Assembly (NCBI GenBank): GCA_019424695.1
Contig: JAHYZA010000001.1
Span: 1 to 64,000, forward strand
Source of the DNA: Oscillospiraceae bacterium
GTDB taxonomy: Bacteria; Bacillota; Clostridia; Oscillospirales; Ruminococcaceae
DNA length: 64,000 bases
Reading direction: 5' to 3'
Of the stretch, positions 8,380 to 18,149 are shown one piece after another. Made by a program: the position numbers and the translations under genes. The notes beneath the pieces are model-generated. The model made no database searches, was not told the origin of the DNA, and was given only the letters and a program-made list of their open reading frames with translations. Numbering within the stretch: position 1 is the stretch's first letter; each line of letters opens with the position of its first letter.

Positions 8380-9432
8380 ATGAATCAGGAATACACCGTA
8401 GACCCCAGCCGGTTGGTCAGCCCCGACGCCCTGCCTGCCGACGCGGAAGAAATCAGCCTGCGCCCCAAAACCCTGGATGACTATGTGGGCCAGGAAAAAG
8501 CGAAGGGCAACCTGCGGGTCTATCTGCGGGCTGCGCAGCAGCGGGGAGAACCCATGGACCACATCCTGCTCTATGGCCCTCCGGGTCTGGGCAAAACCAC
8601 CCTGGCAGGCATTGTGGCCCAGGAGATGGGGGTGCAGATCCGCATCACCTCGGGCCCTGCCATCGAAAAGCCCGGGGATCTGGCCGCCCTGCTCACCAAC
8701 CTGCAGGAGGGGGACGTGCTCTTCATCGATGAGATCCATCGCCTCTCCCGCCAGGTGGAGGAGGTGCTCTACCCGGCACTGGAAGATTACGCCCTGGATA
8801 TCATGATCGGCAAAGGCCCCAGCGCCCAGAGCATCCGCATCAATCTGCCGCGGTTCACCCTCATCGGTGCGACGACGCGGGCCGGCCAGCTGACGGGTCC
8901 GCTGCGGGACCGCTTCGGCATTCTGCTCAAGCTGGAACCCTACAGTCCCAAGGAACTGGGCCGGATCATCACCCGCAGCGCCGGTATCCTGGGCATCCCC
9001 ATCACCGAGGAAGGGGCCTTGGAACTGGCACGGTGCAGCCGCGGTACGCCGCGTATCGCCAACCGCCTGCTCAAGCGGGTGCGGGACTTCGCCACCGTGC
9101 AGGGAGACGGCACTATTGATGAAGAAACCGCCGTCGAAGCTCGCAAGTGGATGGATATTGACGAGATGGGCCTGGACGAACTGGACCGCAGTCTGCTGCG
9201 CGCCATCATCGAGATGTACGGCGGCGGCCCTGTGGGCCTGGAAACGCTGGCGGCAGCCCTGGGGGAGGAGAGCGTTACCTTGGAGGACCTCTGCGAACCC
9301 TATCTGATGCAGATGGGCATGCTCACGCGCACCCCCCGCGGGCGCTGTGTGACCCGCCTTGCCTACGAGCACCTGCATATGGCGGTACCCCGCCGGTTCG
9401 ACGAGGAGGACGGCCAGCAGAGCATGTTCTAA
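8380..9432 (+). CDS. ruvB: Holliday junction branch migration helicase RuvB
   Basis: A 350-residue AAA+ hexameric motor that drives branch migration with RuvA. Walker A is YGPPGLGKTT (near residue 68), Walker B is LFIDEIHRL, sensor I lies in LIGATTRAG, the arginine finger in PLRDRFG, and the C-terminal winged helix ends with LMQMGMLTRTPRGR. Length is normal for the family. It ends about 75 bases before glmM, and no terminator separates them. Confidence 0.97.
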   Translation: MNQEYTVDPSRLVSPDALPADAEEISLRPKTLDDYVGQEKAKGNLRVYLRAAQQRGEPMDHILLYGPPGLGKTTLAGIVAQEMGVQIRITSGPAIEKPGDLAALLTNLQEGDVLFIDEIHRLSRQVEEVLYPALEDYALDIMIGKGPSAQSIRINLPRFTLIGATTRAGQLTGPLRDRFGILLKLEPYSPKELGRIITRSAGILGIPITEEGALELARCSRGTPRIANRLLKRVRDFATVQGDGTIDEETAVEARKWMDIDEMGLDELDRSLLRAIIEMYGGGPVGLETLAAALGEESVTLEDLCEPYLMQMGMLTRTPRGRCVTRLAYEHLHMAVPRRFDEEDGQQSMF

Positions 9433-9509
9433 GCCCTGACCACTTCCGCACGGCCGGACAGGCCGGCGGCATACAATGAATTACTGAAATAGGAAAGGAT
9501 TTGATCATT

Positions 9510-10880
9510 ATGGGTAAACTGTTTGGAACCGATGGTGTCCGCGGCGTGGCGGGCAAGGACCTGACCTGCGAACTGGCACTGCAGATCGGCCGCGGCACGG
9601 CGGCGGTGCTGACCCGTCTGGACGGGCACCGCCCCAAGATCCTCATCGGTAAAGATACCCGTGTTTCCGGCGATATGCTGGAATCCACCCTGGCTGCCGG
9701 CCTGTGCAGCGTCGGCGCCGACGTGGACCTGCTGGGCGTGATCCCTACCCCCGGTGTGGCTTATCTGGTGCGTAAGTACCATGCCGACGCCGGCATCATG
9801 ATCTCTGCCTCCCATAACCCCATGGAATTCAACGGCATCAAGATCTTCAAAGGGGACGGCTACAAGCTGCCCGATGAAGTGGAAGAGCAGATCGAAGCCC
9901 ATGTGTTCAACAACTGTGCCGATATCCGTCTGGCAGAAGGTGCCGACATCGGCCGCATCCATATGTGCCGCACCGGCATCGATGACTATGTGGATTTCCT
10001 GCAGGAGCACATCGCTGCCGATCTCACCGGTCTGAAGGTGCTGTTTGACTGCGCCAACGGTGCCTCCGCGGCAGTGGCCCAGAAGCTGTTCCCCCGCTTG
10101 GGCTGCGAGTGCGGCTTCATGGGTACCTTGCAGGATGGCGTCACGGTGAATGACGGCTGCGGTTCCACCCATCTGGAAGCGCTGGAGGCGGCCGTCAAGG
10201 AAGGCGGTTACGACTGCGGCATCGCCTTTGACGGCGACGCCGACCGCTGCCTGGCCTGCGACGAGAACGGTGCCGAGATGGATGGTGACAAGATCATTGC
10301 CTTGGTGGGCGCCGACATGAAGGAGCGCGGCCGCCTGGACGGCAACACCGTGGTGGTAACCGTCATGTCCAACCTGGGCTTCATGAAGCATATGGAATCC
10401 CTGGGCATCGAGACCGCCCGCACGGCGGTGGGCGACCGCTACGTGCTGGAGGAGATGCGTGCCCGCGGCTATGCTATCGGCGGCGAGCAGAGCGGCCACG
10501 TGATCTTCCTGCATCATTCCACCACCGGCGACGGCGAGCTGACCGCCGGCAAACTGCTCAAGGTCCTGGCCCGCAAAAAAGCCGAGAACCCGGACGCGAA
10601 AATGAGCGAACTCAACGCTGTGTACACCAAATTCCCCCAGGTGCTCATCAACCTGACGGCCAACAAGGAACAGAAACAGGCGTACAAAGAGGATGAATAC
10701 ATTGCCGGCTTCATTGAGAGCCAGCAGCAAAGCCTGATGGGCATGGGCCGCGTGCTGGTGCGCGTCTCCGGCACCGAGCCCAAGATCCGCGTCATGGTGG
10801 AGGGCGAGGACCACGCCGCCATCCAGACCAGTGCCGAGCGCATCGCGGATATGATCCGCCAGCGCATCCTCGACAAGTAA
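9510..10880 (+). CDS. glmM: Phosphoglucosamine mutase GlmM
   Basis: A 456-residue enzyme converting glucosamine-6-phosphate to glucosamine-1-phosphate, on the way to UDP-GlcNAc for peptidoglycan and envelope glycans. The phosphoserine loop is SASHNPMEFNG with S101; the metal loop is DGDADRC; the sugar-binding GGEQSGH and the C-terminal phosphate loop RVSGTEPKIRVM are intact. I use the ATG at 9510 with AGGAAAGGA upstream, not the TTG nine bases earlier. UDP-GlcNAc also feeds N-acetyl sugars such as those expected at the 34-49 kb glycan locus. Confidence 0.96.
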   Translation: MGKLFGTDGVRGVAGKDLTCELALQIGRGTAAVLTRLDGHRPKILIGKDTRVSGDMLESTLAAGLCSVGADVDLLGVIPTPGVAYLVRKYHADAGIMISASHNPMEFNGIKIFKGDGYKLPDEVEEQIEAHVFNNCADIRLAEGADIGRIHMCRTGIDDYVDFLQEHIAADLTGLKVLFDCANGASAAVAQKLFPRLGCECGFMGTLQDGVTVNDGCGSTHLEALEAAVKEGGYDCGIAFDGDADRCLACDENGAEMDGDKIIALVGADMKERGRLDGNTVVVTVMSNLGFMKHMESLGIETARTAVGDRYVLEEMRARGYAIGGEQSGHVIFLHHSTTGDGELTAGKLLKVLARKKAENPDAKMSELNAVYTKFPQVLINLTANKEQKQAYKEDEYIAGFIESQQQSLMGMGRVLVRVSGTEPKIRVMVEGEDHAAIQTSAERIADMIRQRILDK

Positions 10881-10897
10881 GAAAGGAAGTGTACGCC

Positions 10898-12463
10898 ATG
10901 CCGGCCTGGCTCAGGCGTGAGAAAGAGCAGTGGAACCCCAGCGTCGCGGTGTTCCGGCAGTATGCGGGTCTGGTGTTCAAGACGGCGCTGCTGGGCATGT
11001 TCCTGTGCCATGCGCTCTTTGTGCTGCACGGTTATACCAGCCCGGACGGCACCAACGAGGGACTCTACTATTACTGGAACCAGCGCTGGGCCTTGTCCAT
11101 CGGCCGCTGGCTCATGCGCTATCTCAGCGCCATCGGCGGCAATGTGGTCATGCCGGCCCTCTTTGTGGCGTTCAATGCAGTGTGTACTGCATTCAGCGTC
11201 CTGCTGCTGGCGGATCTGTGGAAAATCCGCAGTAAGGCCGTGCTGGTGCTGGCGACCCTTTCCCTGATCGTGGCACCGTCTGTGATCGAACAGAATCTGG
11301 TCATCTGTGTAGGCTACAGCTATGGCTTTAGCATGCTGATGACGATCCTGGCCGCATATCTGGTGCTGGCACGTACCGGATGGCTGGATTTCGCGCTGGC
11401 TGTCCTCTGCCTCACCCTGGGCCTGGGCGGCTACCAGGCGTGGATCGGTTTTACTTCCGGTGTTGTGGTCATGACGCTGCTGCTGGATTGCGGTATGGAA
11501 CTGCCCCTGGGGAAGTTGGGCCGTCGTTTCGGCAAAGCCGCCGCCATGGGCCTGCTGGGCGGAGCGCTGTATTTCGCCGTTCTGCAAATCGAGATCTGCC
11601 GCTATGATGTGGCGCTGTCGAGCAAAGGCGGTCTCAGCGGCTTTGGTGCGGGCAGCCTGGTGGCCAATCTGGGGCAGGGCGTGATACAGGCTTACCGCGA
11701 TTTTGCTGCCTATTTTACCAAGGGGCCCAACCATACAGGCAAGGCCCTGCTGCTGGTGCTGTTGGGCACGGCGTTGTTGTTGCTGCTCTCCTGGCTGCGG
11801 CTGGTCCGCCGCCGCAAACCCCAGGCTGTGGTAATGGCGGTGCTGGCACTGCTGCTGCCGCTGGCCATCAATCTGGTGGACGTGGTGGTGCCGGGAACCA
11901 TCAATACCCTGATGAGCCATCCCATGCAGATGATGGTGCCCTTTGCGCTGGTCCTGGCGGAACGGGAGACCGGTCCGCTGTGGTGGAAACGCCTGGTGCG
12001 TTTCGGTGCCGGTGCGGCGGTGGTGCTGGTGTGCTGGCTCAGCACGGTGGTGGCCTACGCCTCCTACCAGACGGTAGCCATGGCTTACCGGTATGTGGAT
12101 ACCCTGACCGACGCCATCCTGACCCGGGTACTCAACAGTACCGACTATACGACCGACACCCGGGTGCTCATCGCGGGCCTGCCCGATGAATCCGAAGCCC
12201 AGAAATTCAATTTCCTCTACGACAAGAGTGCCTACACCAAAAACATGGTGTTCTGGGATGGTACGGCCGGGGTGCTGGGCAACTGGAAGCATTACATTTA
12301 TGACTACCACGGTCTGTGGATCGGGGAAGTCAGTACCGACGAATATTACGATATCATCGACAGCGAGGCGTTTGCCGAGATGCCGGTCTACCCGGCGGAA
12401 GGGTCGCTGCAGCGGTTTGATGATATCCTGGTGGTCAAGCTGGAGGAGGAACCGCCCCGCTGA
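10898..12463 (+). CDS. GtrII-like glucosyltransferase domain membrane protein
   Basis: A 521-residue protein with about ten membrane segments and a soluble C-terminal domain of about 100 residues. Short motifs such as TNEGLYYYWNQRWALSIGRW near residue 50 and GLGGYQAWIGF resemble the glucosyl transferase GtrII family, which in enteric bacteria adds glucose from undecaprenyl-phosphate-glucose to surface polysaccharide. The real acceptor is unknown. I prefer the ATG at 10898, eight bases after AAGGAAG, over a GTG nine bases earlier that overlaps that site. A GtrA-type protein (53417), the usual lipid-glucose flippase partner, is encoded 41 kb away. Confidence 0.72.
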   Translation: MPAWLRREKEQWNPSVAVFRQYAGLVFKTALLGMFLCHALFVLHGYTSPDGTNEGLYYYWNQRWALSIGRWLMRYLSAIGGNVVMPALFVAFNAVCTAFSVLLLADLWKIRSKAVLVLATLSLIVAPSVIEQNLVICVGYSYGFSMLMTILAAYLVLARTGWLDFALAVLCLTLGLGGYQAWIGFTSGVVVMTLLLDCGMELPLGKLGRRFGKAAAMGLLGGALYFAVLQIEICRYDVALSSKGGLSGFGAGSLVANLGQGVIQAYRDFAAYFTKGPNHTGKALLLVLLGTALLLLLSWLRLVRRRKPQAVVMAVLALLLPLAINLVDVVVPGTINTLMSHPMQMMVPFALVLAERETGPLWWKRLVRFGAGAAVVLVCWLSTVVAYASYQTVAMAYRYVDTLTDAILTRVLNSTDYTTDTRVLIAGLPDESEAQKFNFLYDKSAYTKNMVFWDGTAGVLGNWKHYIYDYHGLWIGEVSTDEYYDIIDSEAFAEMPVYPAEGSLQRFDDILVVKLEEEPPR

Positions 12464-12487
12464 CCGGACAGGAAAGGAGAATCGCCT

Positions 12488-13351
12488 ATGCGCCCTGCCG
12501 ATAGCTGGCGGGATTACGAACTGCTGGACGCCACCAACCACAACCGGCTGGAGCGCTGGGGCAGCACGCTGCTGATCCGCCCCGACCCGCAGGTCATCTG
12601 GAAAAATGATGAGACCAGCCCTTTGTGGGCCAAGGCCGACGCCATCTACTACCGCTCTGCCAAGGGCGGCGGTCAGTGGAATTACCATAAAAAGCTGCCC
12701 CAGAAATGGCAGATCCACTGGCAGGACCTGACGCTCATCGTCAGCCCTACCGGTTTCAAGCACACCGGGGTCTTTCCGGAGCAGGCCGTCAACTGGGCCT
12801 GGTACCAGGAAAAGATCCAAGCGGCGGGCCGTCCCGTCAAGGTGCTGAACCTCTTCGGTTACACCGGCGGCGCCACCCTGGCCTGCCTGGCAGCCGGGGC
12901 CAGTGTGACCCACGTGGATGCCAGCAAGGGGATGGTGGCCTGGGCGCGGGAAAACGCCGCGGCCAGCCATCTGGCCGACCGTCCCTGCCGCTGGATCGTG
13001 GATGACTGCGCCAAGTTCGTCCAGCGGGAGATCCGCCGGGGCAACAAGTACGACGGCGTCATCATGGACCCGCCCAGTTACGGGCGCGGGCCCGGCGGCG
13101 AGATCTGGAAGCTGGAGGATAACGTCTACGACCTCATCACGCTGACCGAGCAGGTCCTCAGCGACGACCCGCTGTTCTTTGCCATCAACTCCTACACCGA
13201 GGGCCTGAGCCCTGCGGTGATGGAATACATTGTCAAAACGACGCTGTGCCCCGTACAGGGCGGGCACACCCACTGTGACGAGATCGGTCTGCCGGTCTCG
13301 GCCACCGGCGGCGTGGTGCCCTGCGGTGCCACCGCCATTTGGGAGAAGTGA
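12488..13351 (+). CDS. Class I SAM-dependent methyltransferase, RlmI-like
   Basis: A 287-residue methyltransferase. The SAM-binding motif is LNLFGYTGGATLACL (about 120-135), an acidic motif II is THVDASKGMV, and the catalytic-loop motif is MDPPSYGRGPGG, as in the RlmI/RlmK-like rRNA cytosine/guanine methyltransferases. The N-terminal PUA domain of RlmI is absent, so the target is uncertain. It lies between the GtrII-like gene and ecfA1, three bases before the latter, and is surely co-transcribed. Confidence 0.8.
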   Translation: MRPADSWRDYELLDATNHNRLERWGSTLLIRPDPQVIWKNDETSPLWAKADAIYYRSAKGGGQWNYHKKLPQKWQIHWQDLTLIVSPTGFKHTGVFPEQAVNWAWYQEKIQAAGRPVKVLNLFGYTGGATLACLAAGASVTHVDASKGMVAWARENAAASHLADRPCRWIVDDCAKFVQREIRRGNKYDGVIMDPPSYGRGPGGEIWKLEDNVYDLITLTEQVLSDDPLFFAINSYTEGLSPAVMEYIVKTTLCPVQGGHTHCDEIGLPVSATGGVVPCGATAIWEK

Positions 13352-13354
13352 TCT

Positions 13355-14200
13355 ATGCCTACCGAAACACCGATGCTCCGTGTGCAGGATGTGAAATTCC
13401 GGTATGATCCCGATCAGCCGCGCTATGCGGTGGACGGGGTCACTATGGACCTGCATCGCGGAGAATTTGTGGCGGTACTGGGTGCCAACGGCTGCGGCAA
13501 AAGCACGCTGGCCAAGCACCTGAACGCCATTCTGCTGCCTGAGACCGGCACCGTGCTGGTGGAGGACATGGACACCCGCAACGAGGAACACCTCTATGAC
13601 ATCCGCCAGAAGGTGGGCATGGTGTTCCAGAACCCCGACAACCAGATCGTCGCCACCATTGTGGAGGAGGACGTGGCCTTTGCGCCGGAAAATCTGGGCG
13701 TACCGCCGGCGGAGATCCGCACCCGCATTGATGAAGCCATGAAGCTGGCGGGCATCTACGAAAAGCGGGATGCCGCGCCCTATAAGCTGTCCGGCGGCCA
13801 GAAACAGCGGGTGGCCATTGCGGGGGTCATTGCCATGCGCCCTGACTGCCTGGTGCTGGACGAAGCCACCGCCATGCTGGACCCCCACGGCCGCAGCCAG
13901 GTCATGCGCACCATCCGTCAGCTGCGGGAGGCGGGCATCACCATCGTCTCCATCACCCACTATATGGAGGAAGCCGCCCAGGCCGACCGGGTCCTCGTCA
14001 TGAGCCGGGGCCGCATCGTCATGGAGGGCACCCCCGAGCAGGTGTTCAGCCAGACCGAACGGCTGCACAGCTACCATCTGGATGTGCCCCAGGCCGCGGA
14101 ACTGCGGGATGAGCTGGTCAAGGCCGGCATCCCCATGCCGGAGAACGTCATCACCCCCGACCGCTGTGCCGAGGAGCTCTTCCGGCTGCTCAAGGACTGA
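13355..14200 (+). CDS. ecfA1: ECF transporter ATPase A1
   Basis: A 281-residue ABC ATPase, one of the two motors of a group II energy-coupling factor transporter that powers interchangeable vitamin- and metal-binding S components. Walker A GANGCGKST, Q-loop MVFQNPDNQIV, signature LSGGQKQRVA, Walker B CLVLDEATAML and switch histidine SITHYM are present. The NPDNQIV sequence after the Q-loop is typical of EcfA. It precedes ecfA2, ecfT and truA, a gene order widely kept in Firmicutes. Confidence 0.95.
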   Translation: MPTETPMLRVQDVKFRYDPDQPRYAVDGVTMDLHRGEFVAVLGANGCGKSTLAKHLNAILLPETGTVLVEDMDTRNEEHLYDIRQKVGMVFQNPDNQIVATIVEEDVAFAPENLGVPPAEIRTRIDEAMKLAGIYEKRDAAPYKLSGGQKQRVAIAGVIAMRPDCLVLDEATAMLDPHGRSQVMRTIRQLREAGITIVSITHYMEEAAQADRVLVMSRGRIVMEGTPEQVFSQTERLHSYHLDVPQAAELRDELVKAGIPMPENVITPDRCAEELFRLLKD

Positions 14201-14289
14201 AAAACGGCGTGCAGACGCCATATCCCATACAAGGCAGAAACGGCACCGGCGGGGAACCGGGCGGTATTCTGCGGGAAAGGAATCAAACT

Positions 14290-15165
14290 GTGTCAGAGAT
14301 CATACGCGTAGAACATCTGAAGTATGTGTACAATCCCGGCATGCCGGACGCCACCACCGCCCTGGACGATGTGTCCTTTACGGTGGAGGAAGGGGATTTT
14401 GTGGGCATCATCGGCTCCACCGGCAGCGGCAAATCCACCCTTATCAGCCATTTCAACGGCATCAACCGTCCCACGTCGGGCCGGGTGCTGGTGGACGGCA
14501 AGGACCTGTGGGCACCCGGCGCCGACCTGCGCTCCTTCCGGTTTCTGGTAGGGTTGGTCATGCAGTACCCCGAGTACCAGCTCTTTGAGGAGACCTGTGC
14601 CCGGGATATTGCCTACGGTCCCCGCAACATGGGCCTGGACGAAGCCGAGGTCCAGCGCCGGGTCAAGGAAGCGGCGGCCTTTGTGGGCCTCAGCGACGAA
14701 CTGCTGCAAAAGAGCCCCTTTGAACTTTCCGGCGGCCAGAAACGCCGGGTGGCCATTGCCGGCGTTATGGCCATGCAGCCCCGGGTGCTGGTGCTGGACG
14801 AGCCTGCCGCGGGCCTGGACCCCGAAGGGCGGGATGCCATCCTGGGCCAGATCAGGGCCTACCATGAAAAGACCGGCATCACGGTGCTGCTGGTCAGCCA
14901 TTCCATGGAGGATATCGCCAAGTATGCCAACCGGGTGCTCGTCATGCACAAGGCGGGGGTTGCAATGTACGATACGGTGGAAAACGTCTTCGCCCGCGCC
15001 CAGGAACTGCTGGACCTGGGGCTTTCGGTGCCCCAGGTGACCCAGATCTTCCTCAAACTGCGCCGGATGGGGCTGGACATCCCCACCGATGTCTACACCA
15101 TTCCCTATGCGGTCAAGACCATCCAGAAGGCGCTGGCCGCCAAACAGAACAAGGGGGTGGAGTAA
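14290..15165 (+). CDS. ecfA2: ECF transporter ATPase A2
   Basis: A 291-residue ABC ATPase, partner of EcfA1. Walker A is GSTGSGKST, the Q-loop region VMQYPEYQLFEET, signature LSGGQKRRVA and Walker B VLVLDEPAAGLDPEG. The start is a GTG at 14290 with GGGAAAGGA ten bases upstream; a longer frame from an ATG at 14209 would add 27 residues without family character. The stop overlaps the ATG of ecfT by one base, implying translational coupling. Confidence 0.95.
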   Translation: MSEIIRVEHLKYVYNPGMPDATTALDDVSFTVEEGDFVGIIGSTGSGKSTLISHFNGINRPTSGRVLVDGKDLWAPGADLRSFRFLVGLVMQYPEYQLFEETCARDIAYGPRNMGLDEAEVQRRVKEAAAFVGLSDELLQKSPFELSGGQKRRVAIAGVMAMQPRVLVLDEPAAGLDPEGRDAILGQIRAYHEKTGITVLLVSHSMEDIAKYANRVLVMHKAGVAMYDTVENVFARAQELLDLGLSVPQVTQIFLKLRRMGLDIPTDVYTIPYAVKTIQKALAAKQNKGVE

Positions 15166-15983
15166 TGCTCAAAGATATTACCATCGGGCAATACTATCCC
15201 GGGCGCTCGGTGCTCCACCGCTGCGACCCGCGGCTCAAACTGGTGGCCACCATCGCGTACATCGTGGTGCTGTTTGTGGCAGCCAATCCCCTGGGCATCG
15301 CGCTGTCGCTGCTGCTGCTGGCCGCCCTCTACCGGGTGGCAAAGATCCCCGGCAAGCTGATCCTGCGCAGCCTCAAACCCATCGTGCCCATCGTCATCTT
15401 CACGGCGGTGCTCAACCTCTTCTTCGTCACCGGCGAAGGGGAACCCCTGGTGCATTTCTGGGTCTTCAGCATCTATGCCGAGGGGGTGCGCTATGCCATT
15501 CTGCTGGCGGTGCGTGTCTGCGCCCTCATTGCGGGCACCAGCCTGCTGACCTATACCACCAGCCCCATCGTCCTCACCGATGCCATCGAGAATCTGCTCC
15601 GCCCGCTGGAGAAAATCCACTTCCCGGTGCATGAACTGGCTATGATGATGACCATTGCCCTGCGGTTCATCCCCACGCTGATCGAGGAGACCGAAAAGAT
15701 CATGAACGCCCAGAAAGCCCGGGGGGCCATGCTGGACACCGGTAAGTTCACCCAGCGCATCAAGGCGCTGGTGCCCATCCTCATTCCGCTGTTCATCTCG
15801 GCATTCCGCCGGGCCGATGAGCTGGCCATGGCCATGGAGTGCCGCTGCTATCACGGCGGCGAGGGGCGCACCCGCCTCAAGCAGCTGCGCTTCACCGCCA
15901 CCGACCTGCGCTGCACCGTTGTGCTGGTGGTCGCGCTGGCTGTCATCGTTTCCACGCGCTTTTTTGTGCCGGGGCTGGTATGA
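15165..15983 (+). CDS. ecfT: ECF transporter transmembrane subunit EcfT
   Basis: A 272-residue membrane subunit joining EcfA1/A2 to substrate-binding S components. It has five to six hydrophobic segments and the two cytoplasmic coupling-helix motifs ending in Ala-Arg-Gly/Ala-Met form: AQKARGAM near residue 185 and AMAMECRCYHGG near 225. An N-terminal HRCDPRLKL motif is typical. No S component is encoded nearby, as expected for a shared module. It overlaps truA by four bases. Confidence 0.95.
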   Translation: MLKDITIGQYYPGRSVLHRCDPRLKLVATIAYIVVLFVAANPLGIALSLLLLAALYRVAKIPGKLILRSLKPIVPIVIFTAVLNLFFVTGEGEPLVHFWVFSIYAEGVRYAILLAVRVCALIAGTSLLTYTTSPIVLTDAIENLLRPLEKIHFPVHELAMMMTIALRFIPTLIEETEKIMNAQKARGAMLDTGKFTQRIKALVPILIPLFISAFRRADELAMAMECRCYHGGEGRTRLKQLRFTATDLRCTVVLVVALAVIVSTRFFVPGLV

Positions 15984-16732
15984 TGACCTATCTGTTGTGG
16001 ATCGCCTACAAGGGCACAAATTACGCGGGATTCCAGGTGCAGCCCAACGCCCCCACGGTCTGCGCCGCGCTGCAGGACGCCATGCAGGCGGCCCTGGGCA
16101 GCCGCCCCAACGTGAAGGGCTGCTCCCGCACCGATGCGGGCGTTCATGCGCGGCGTTTCGCGCTCAGCTTCTGCTATACTGGCAAGGTCCCGGCGGAAAA
16201 GATCGTGCCCGCCCTCAACGCGCACCTGCCGCCGGACATCCGGGCCCTAGCGGTGCAGGCGGTGCCGGAGGGCTTCCATGCCCGCTACGCCGCCCATGCA
16301 AAGACCTACTGCTATCATATTCTCAACGGGCGTATCGACGACCCCTTTACGCTGGATATCTGCCACCGGGTGGCCCAGCCACTGGACCTGGACGCCATGC
16401 AGGCGGCGGCCGCGCAGTTCGTCGGTACCCATGATTTTCTGGCGCTGTGTGCGTCGGGCTCTTCGGTCGCTGCCCACGGTGATACCGTGCGCACCATCTC
16501 GCGGTGCACGGTGTCCCGCTGCGGTGACCGTTTTGTCATTACCGTCACCGCCGACGGCTACCTGTACAATATGGTCCGCATCCTGGCCGGTACCCTGGTG
16601 GAAGCGGGCCTGCACAAGCGCAGGCCGGATTCCATCCCCGGGCTGCTGCAAAGCCGGGACCGCCGTAAGGCCGGTCCCACGCTGCCGGCCAAGGGCCTCT
16701 TCCTGGAGGATGTGGCCTATCCGGACCTGTAA
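15980..16732 (+). CDS. truA: tRNA pseudouridine(38-40) synthase TruA
   Basis: A 250-residue enzyme making pseudouridine in the tRNA anticodon arm. The catalytic aspartate is D52 in CSRTDAGVHA; YKGTNYAGFQVQP and the C-terminal YLYNMVRILAGTLVE are diagnostic. The start is an ATGATG overlapping the ecfT stop. The ecfA1-ecfA2-ecfT-truA order supports the call. Confidence 0.96.
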   Translation: MMTYLLWIAYKGTNYAGFQVQPNAPTVCAALQDAMQAALGSRPNVKGCSRTDAGVHARRFALSFCYTGKVPAEKIVPALNAHLPPDIRALAVQAVPEGFHARYAAHAKTYCYHILNGRIDDPFTLDICHRVAQPLDLDAMQAAAAQFVGTHDFLALCASGSSVAAHGDTVRTISRCTVSRCGDRFVITVTADGYLYNMVRILAGTLVEAGLHKRRPDSIPGLLQSRDRRKAGPTLPAKGLFLEDVAYPDL

Positions 16733-16777
16733 CCATCGGGAAAACCTGACATACTCTGGAAAGGAGGGAAGCCCCTC

Positions 16778-18124
16778 GTGAACAAAGCCGAAAAGGAACG
16801 CCAGGAGCGCCGCCGGCGGATGCTGGCGCGGGAACAGGGGCATACCTCTACCAAACCCATTCCCGGCACCAGCGGGGACATCGGCCTGCGCACGCCGCAG
16901 CCGGTGCGCCGTACCGGGACTTCGGCTGGCGCGTCTGCGCCGCCCGATAAAACCCAGACCACCAATCTCAAATCTCTTACGCCGCTGTTCAAACAGCGCC
17001 AGCGCCGCCGCACCATCTTTCTGGGCGTCGTGGTGCTGGTCATTGCCTTGTTCATCGCTGTTTTTACGGGGGCCATGTCGGCGTCCATCGCCCTGCTGGC
17101 CGACGGGGTGGACAGTCTCACCCTCTACCTCAGGCGCGGCAGCGGCGGCTGGCCGGTGAACACCGGCATCAGCGAACCGCTGCAGATCGAGGAACTGGCC
17201 GGGGGCTTTGTGGAACTGGGGGATGAAGATGTGGCGGTCTATTCCTCCTACGGTACGCCGGTGTACAGCTTTCAGCCCTCTTACGCCCGTCCCGTGCTGG
17301 CGGTGGGCGGCACCCGGTTCGTGGTATACAACCGCGCCGGCAACGAACTGCAGGTCTCCAGCCGGACCCGCAGCCTGTTCACCCGCACCTTCGACGAGGG
17401 CATCCTGCTGTGTGCCATGTCCAACAACAACACGCTGGCCGTCGTCACCGAATCCGGTCGCTATGCGGCCCAACTGCAGGTCTTTGACCCGTCCTTCAAC
17501 CCCACCTACAGCTGGCAGATGACCCAGAGCGAGGGAACCCCCATCGCGTTGGATTTTGCCCCGGATAACCGGCGTTTTGCCGCCGGTACCCTGGCAGCCC
17601 GGGACGGGCAGCTCAGCTGCAGCATCTACTTCATGGACACCGGTGACGAAGCCGAAGGTCCGGTTTATACGGCTACCCGGGGCAGCATGCTGCTGTTGCT
17701 GGACTGGCAGACGGACAGCCGGGTGGTGGCGGTATTCGACACCTACATTGCGGTGCTGGACCCGCGCACGGCCACCGAGACCGCCCGTTATGATTTCGGC
17801 GGTGCCACGCTGCAGAGCGCGGCGCCCGGCGTCCGCCAGACGGCGCTGCTGCTGAACATCCGCGGCGGCAACAGCCTGGTCACTTTTGATGAGGACCTGA
17901 CCCTGCTGGCCGAGATCCCCGCCCGGCAGGCATACGGTGTGACGGCCACCGATACCGATGTTTACCTTTTGTGCCCCAACGCCGTGGAGTGCTACAGCTA
18001 CGACGGCGTGCAGAACTGGTCGCGGGACGACCTTTCTGCCCACCCTGTGGCGGTGCTGGATGCCGCTCATCTGCTGGTGTTCACCGGCAGTCAGGCGGAC
18101 GTGCTGACGCCTCCCGACGAATGA
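16778..18124 (+). CDS. DUF5711-type membrane-anchored beta-propeller-like protein
   Basis: A 448-residue protein. A basic, disordered N-terminus (1-75) is followed by one membrane helix (about 78-100, TIFLGVVVLVIALFIAVFTG) and a 340-residue domain rich in repeating beta-strand units, consistent with DUF5711 (propeller-like) proteins of Clostridia. Function is unknown; the single anchor puts the propeller outside the membrane. It starts at GTG 16778, behind a good GGAGGG. It is followed 25 bases later by cvpA. Confidence 0.7.
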   Translation: MNKAEKERQERRRRMLAREQGHTSTKPIPGTSGDIGLRTPQPVRRTGTSAGASAPPDKTQTTNLKSLTPLFKQRQRRRTIFLGVVVLVIALFIAVFTGAMSASIALLADGVDSLTLYLRRGSGGWPVNTGISEPLQIEELAGGFVELGDEDVAVYSSYGTPVYSFQPSYARPVLAVGGTRFVVYNRAGNELQVSSRTRSLFTRTFDEGILLCAMSNNNTLAVVTESGRYAAQLQVFDPSFNPTYSWQMTQSEGTPIALDFAPDNRRFAAGTLAARDGQLSCSIYFMDTGDEAEGPVYTATRGSMLLLLDWQTDSRVVAVFDTYIAVLDPRTATETARYDFGGATLQSAAPGVRQTALLLNIRGGNSLVTFDEDLTLLAEIPARQAYGVTATDTDVYLLCPNAVECYSYDGVQNWSRDDLSAHPVAVLDAAHLLVFTGSQADVLTPPDE

Positions 18125-18149
18125 TTGTGAAAGGACTGTATACGACACT

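Noticed and set aside
14206..14219. GGCGT-GCAG-ACGCC hairpin between ecfA1 and ecfA2 as a terminator
   Set aside because: Five base pairs and no T tract; the genes are a conserved operon.
10514..14221. A 1235-codon open frame on the minus strand opposite glmM, gtrII-like, methyltransferase and ecfA1 genes
   Set aside because: It is an antisense shadow of GC-rich codons; its composition is rich in His, Gln, Gly and Arg without domains, and five well-supported genes lie on the other strand.
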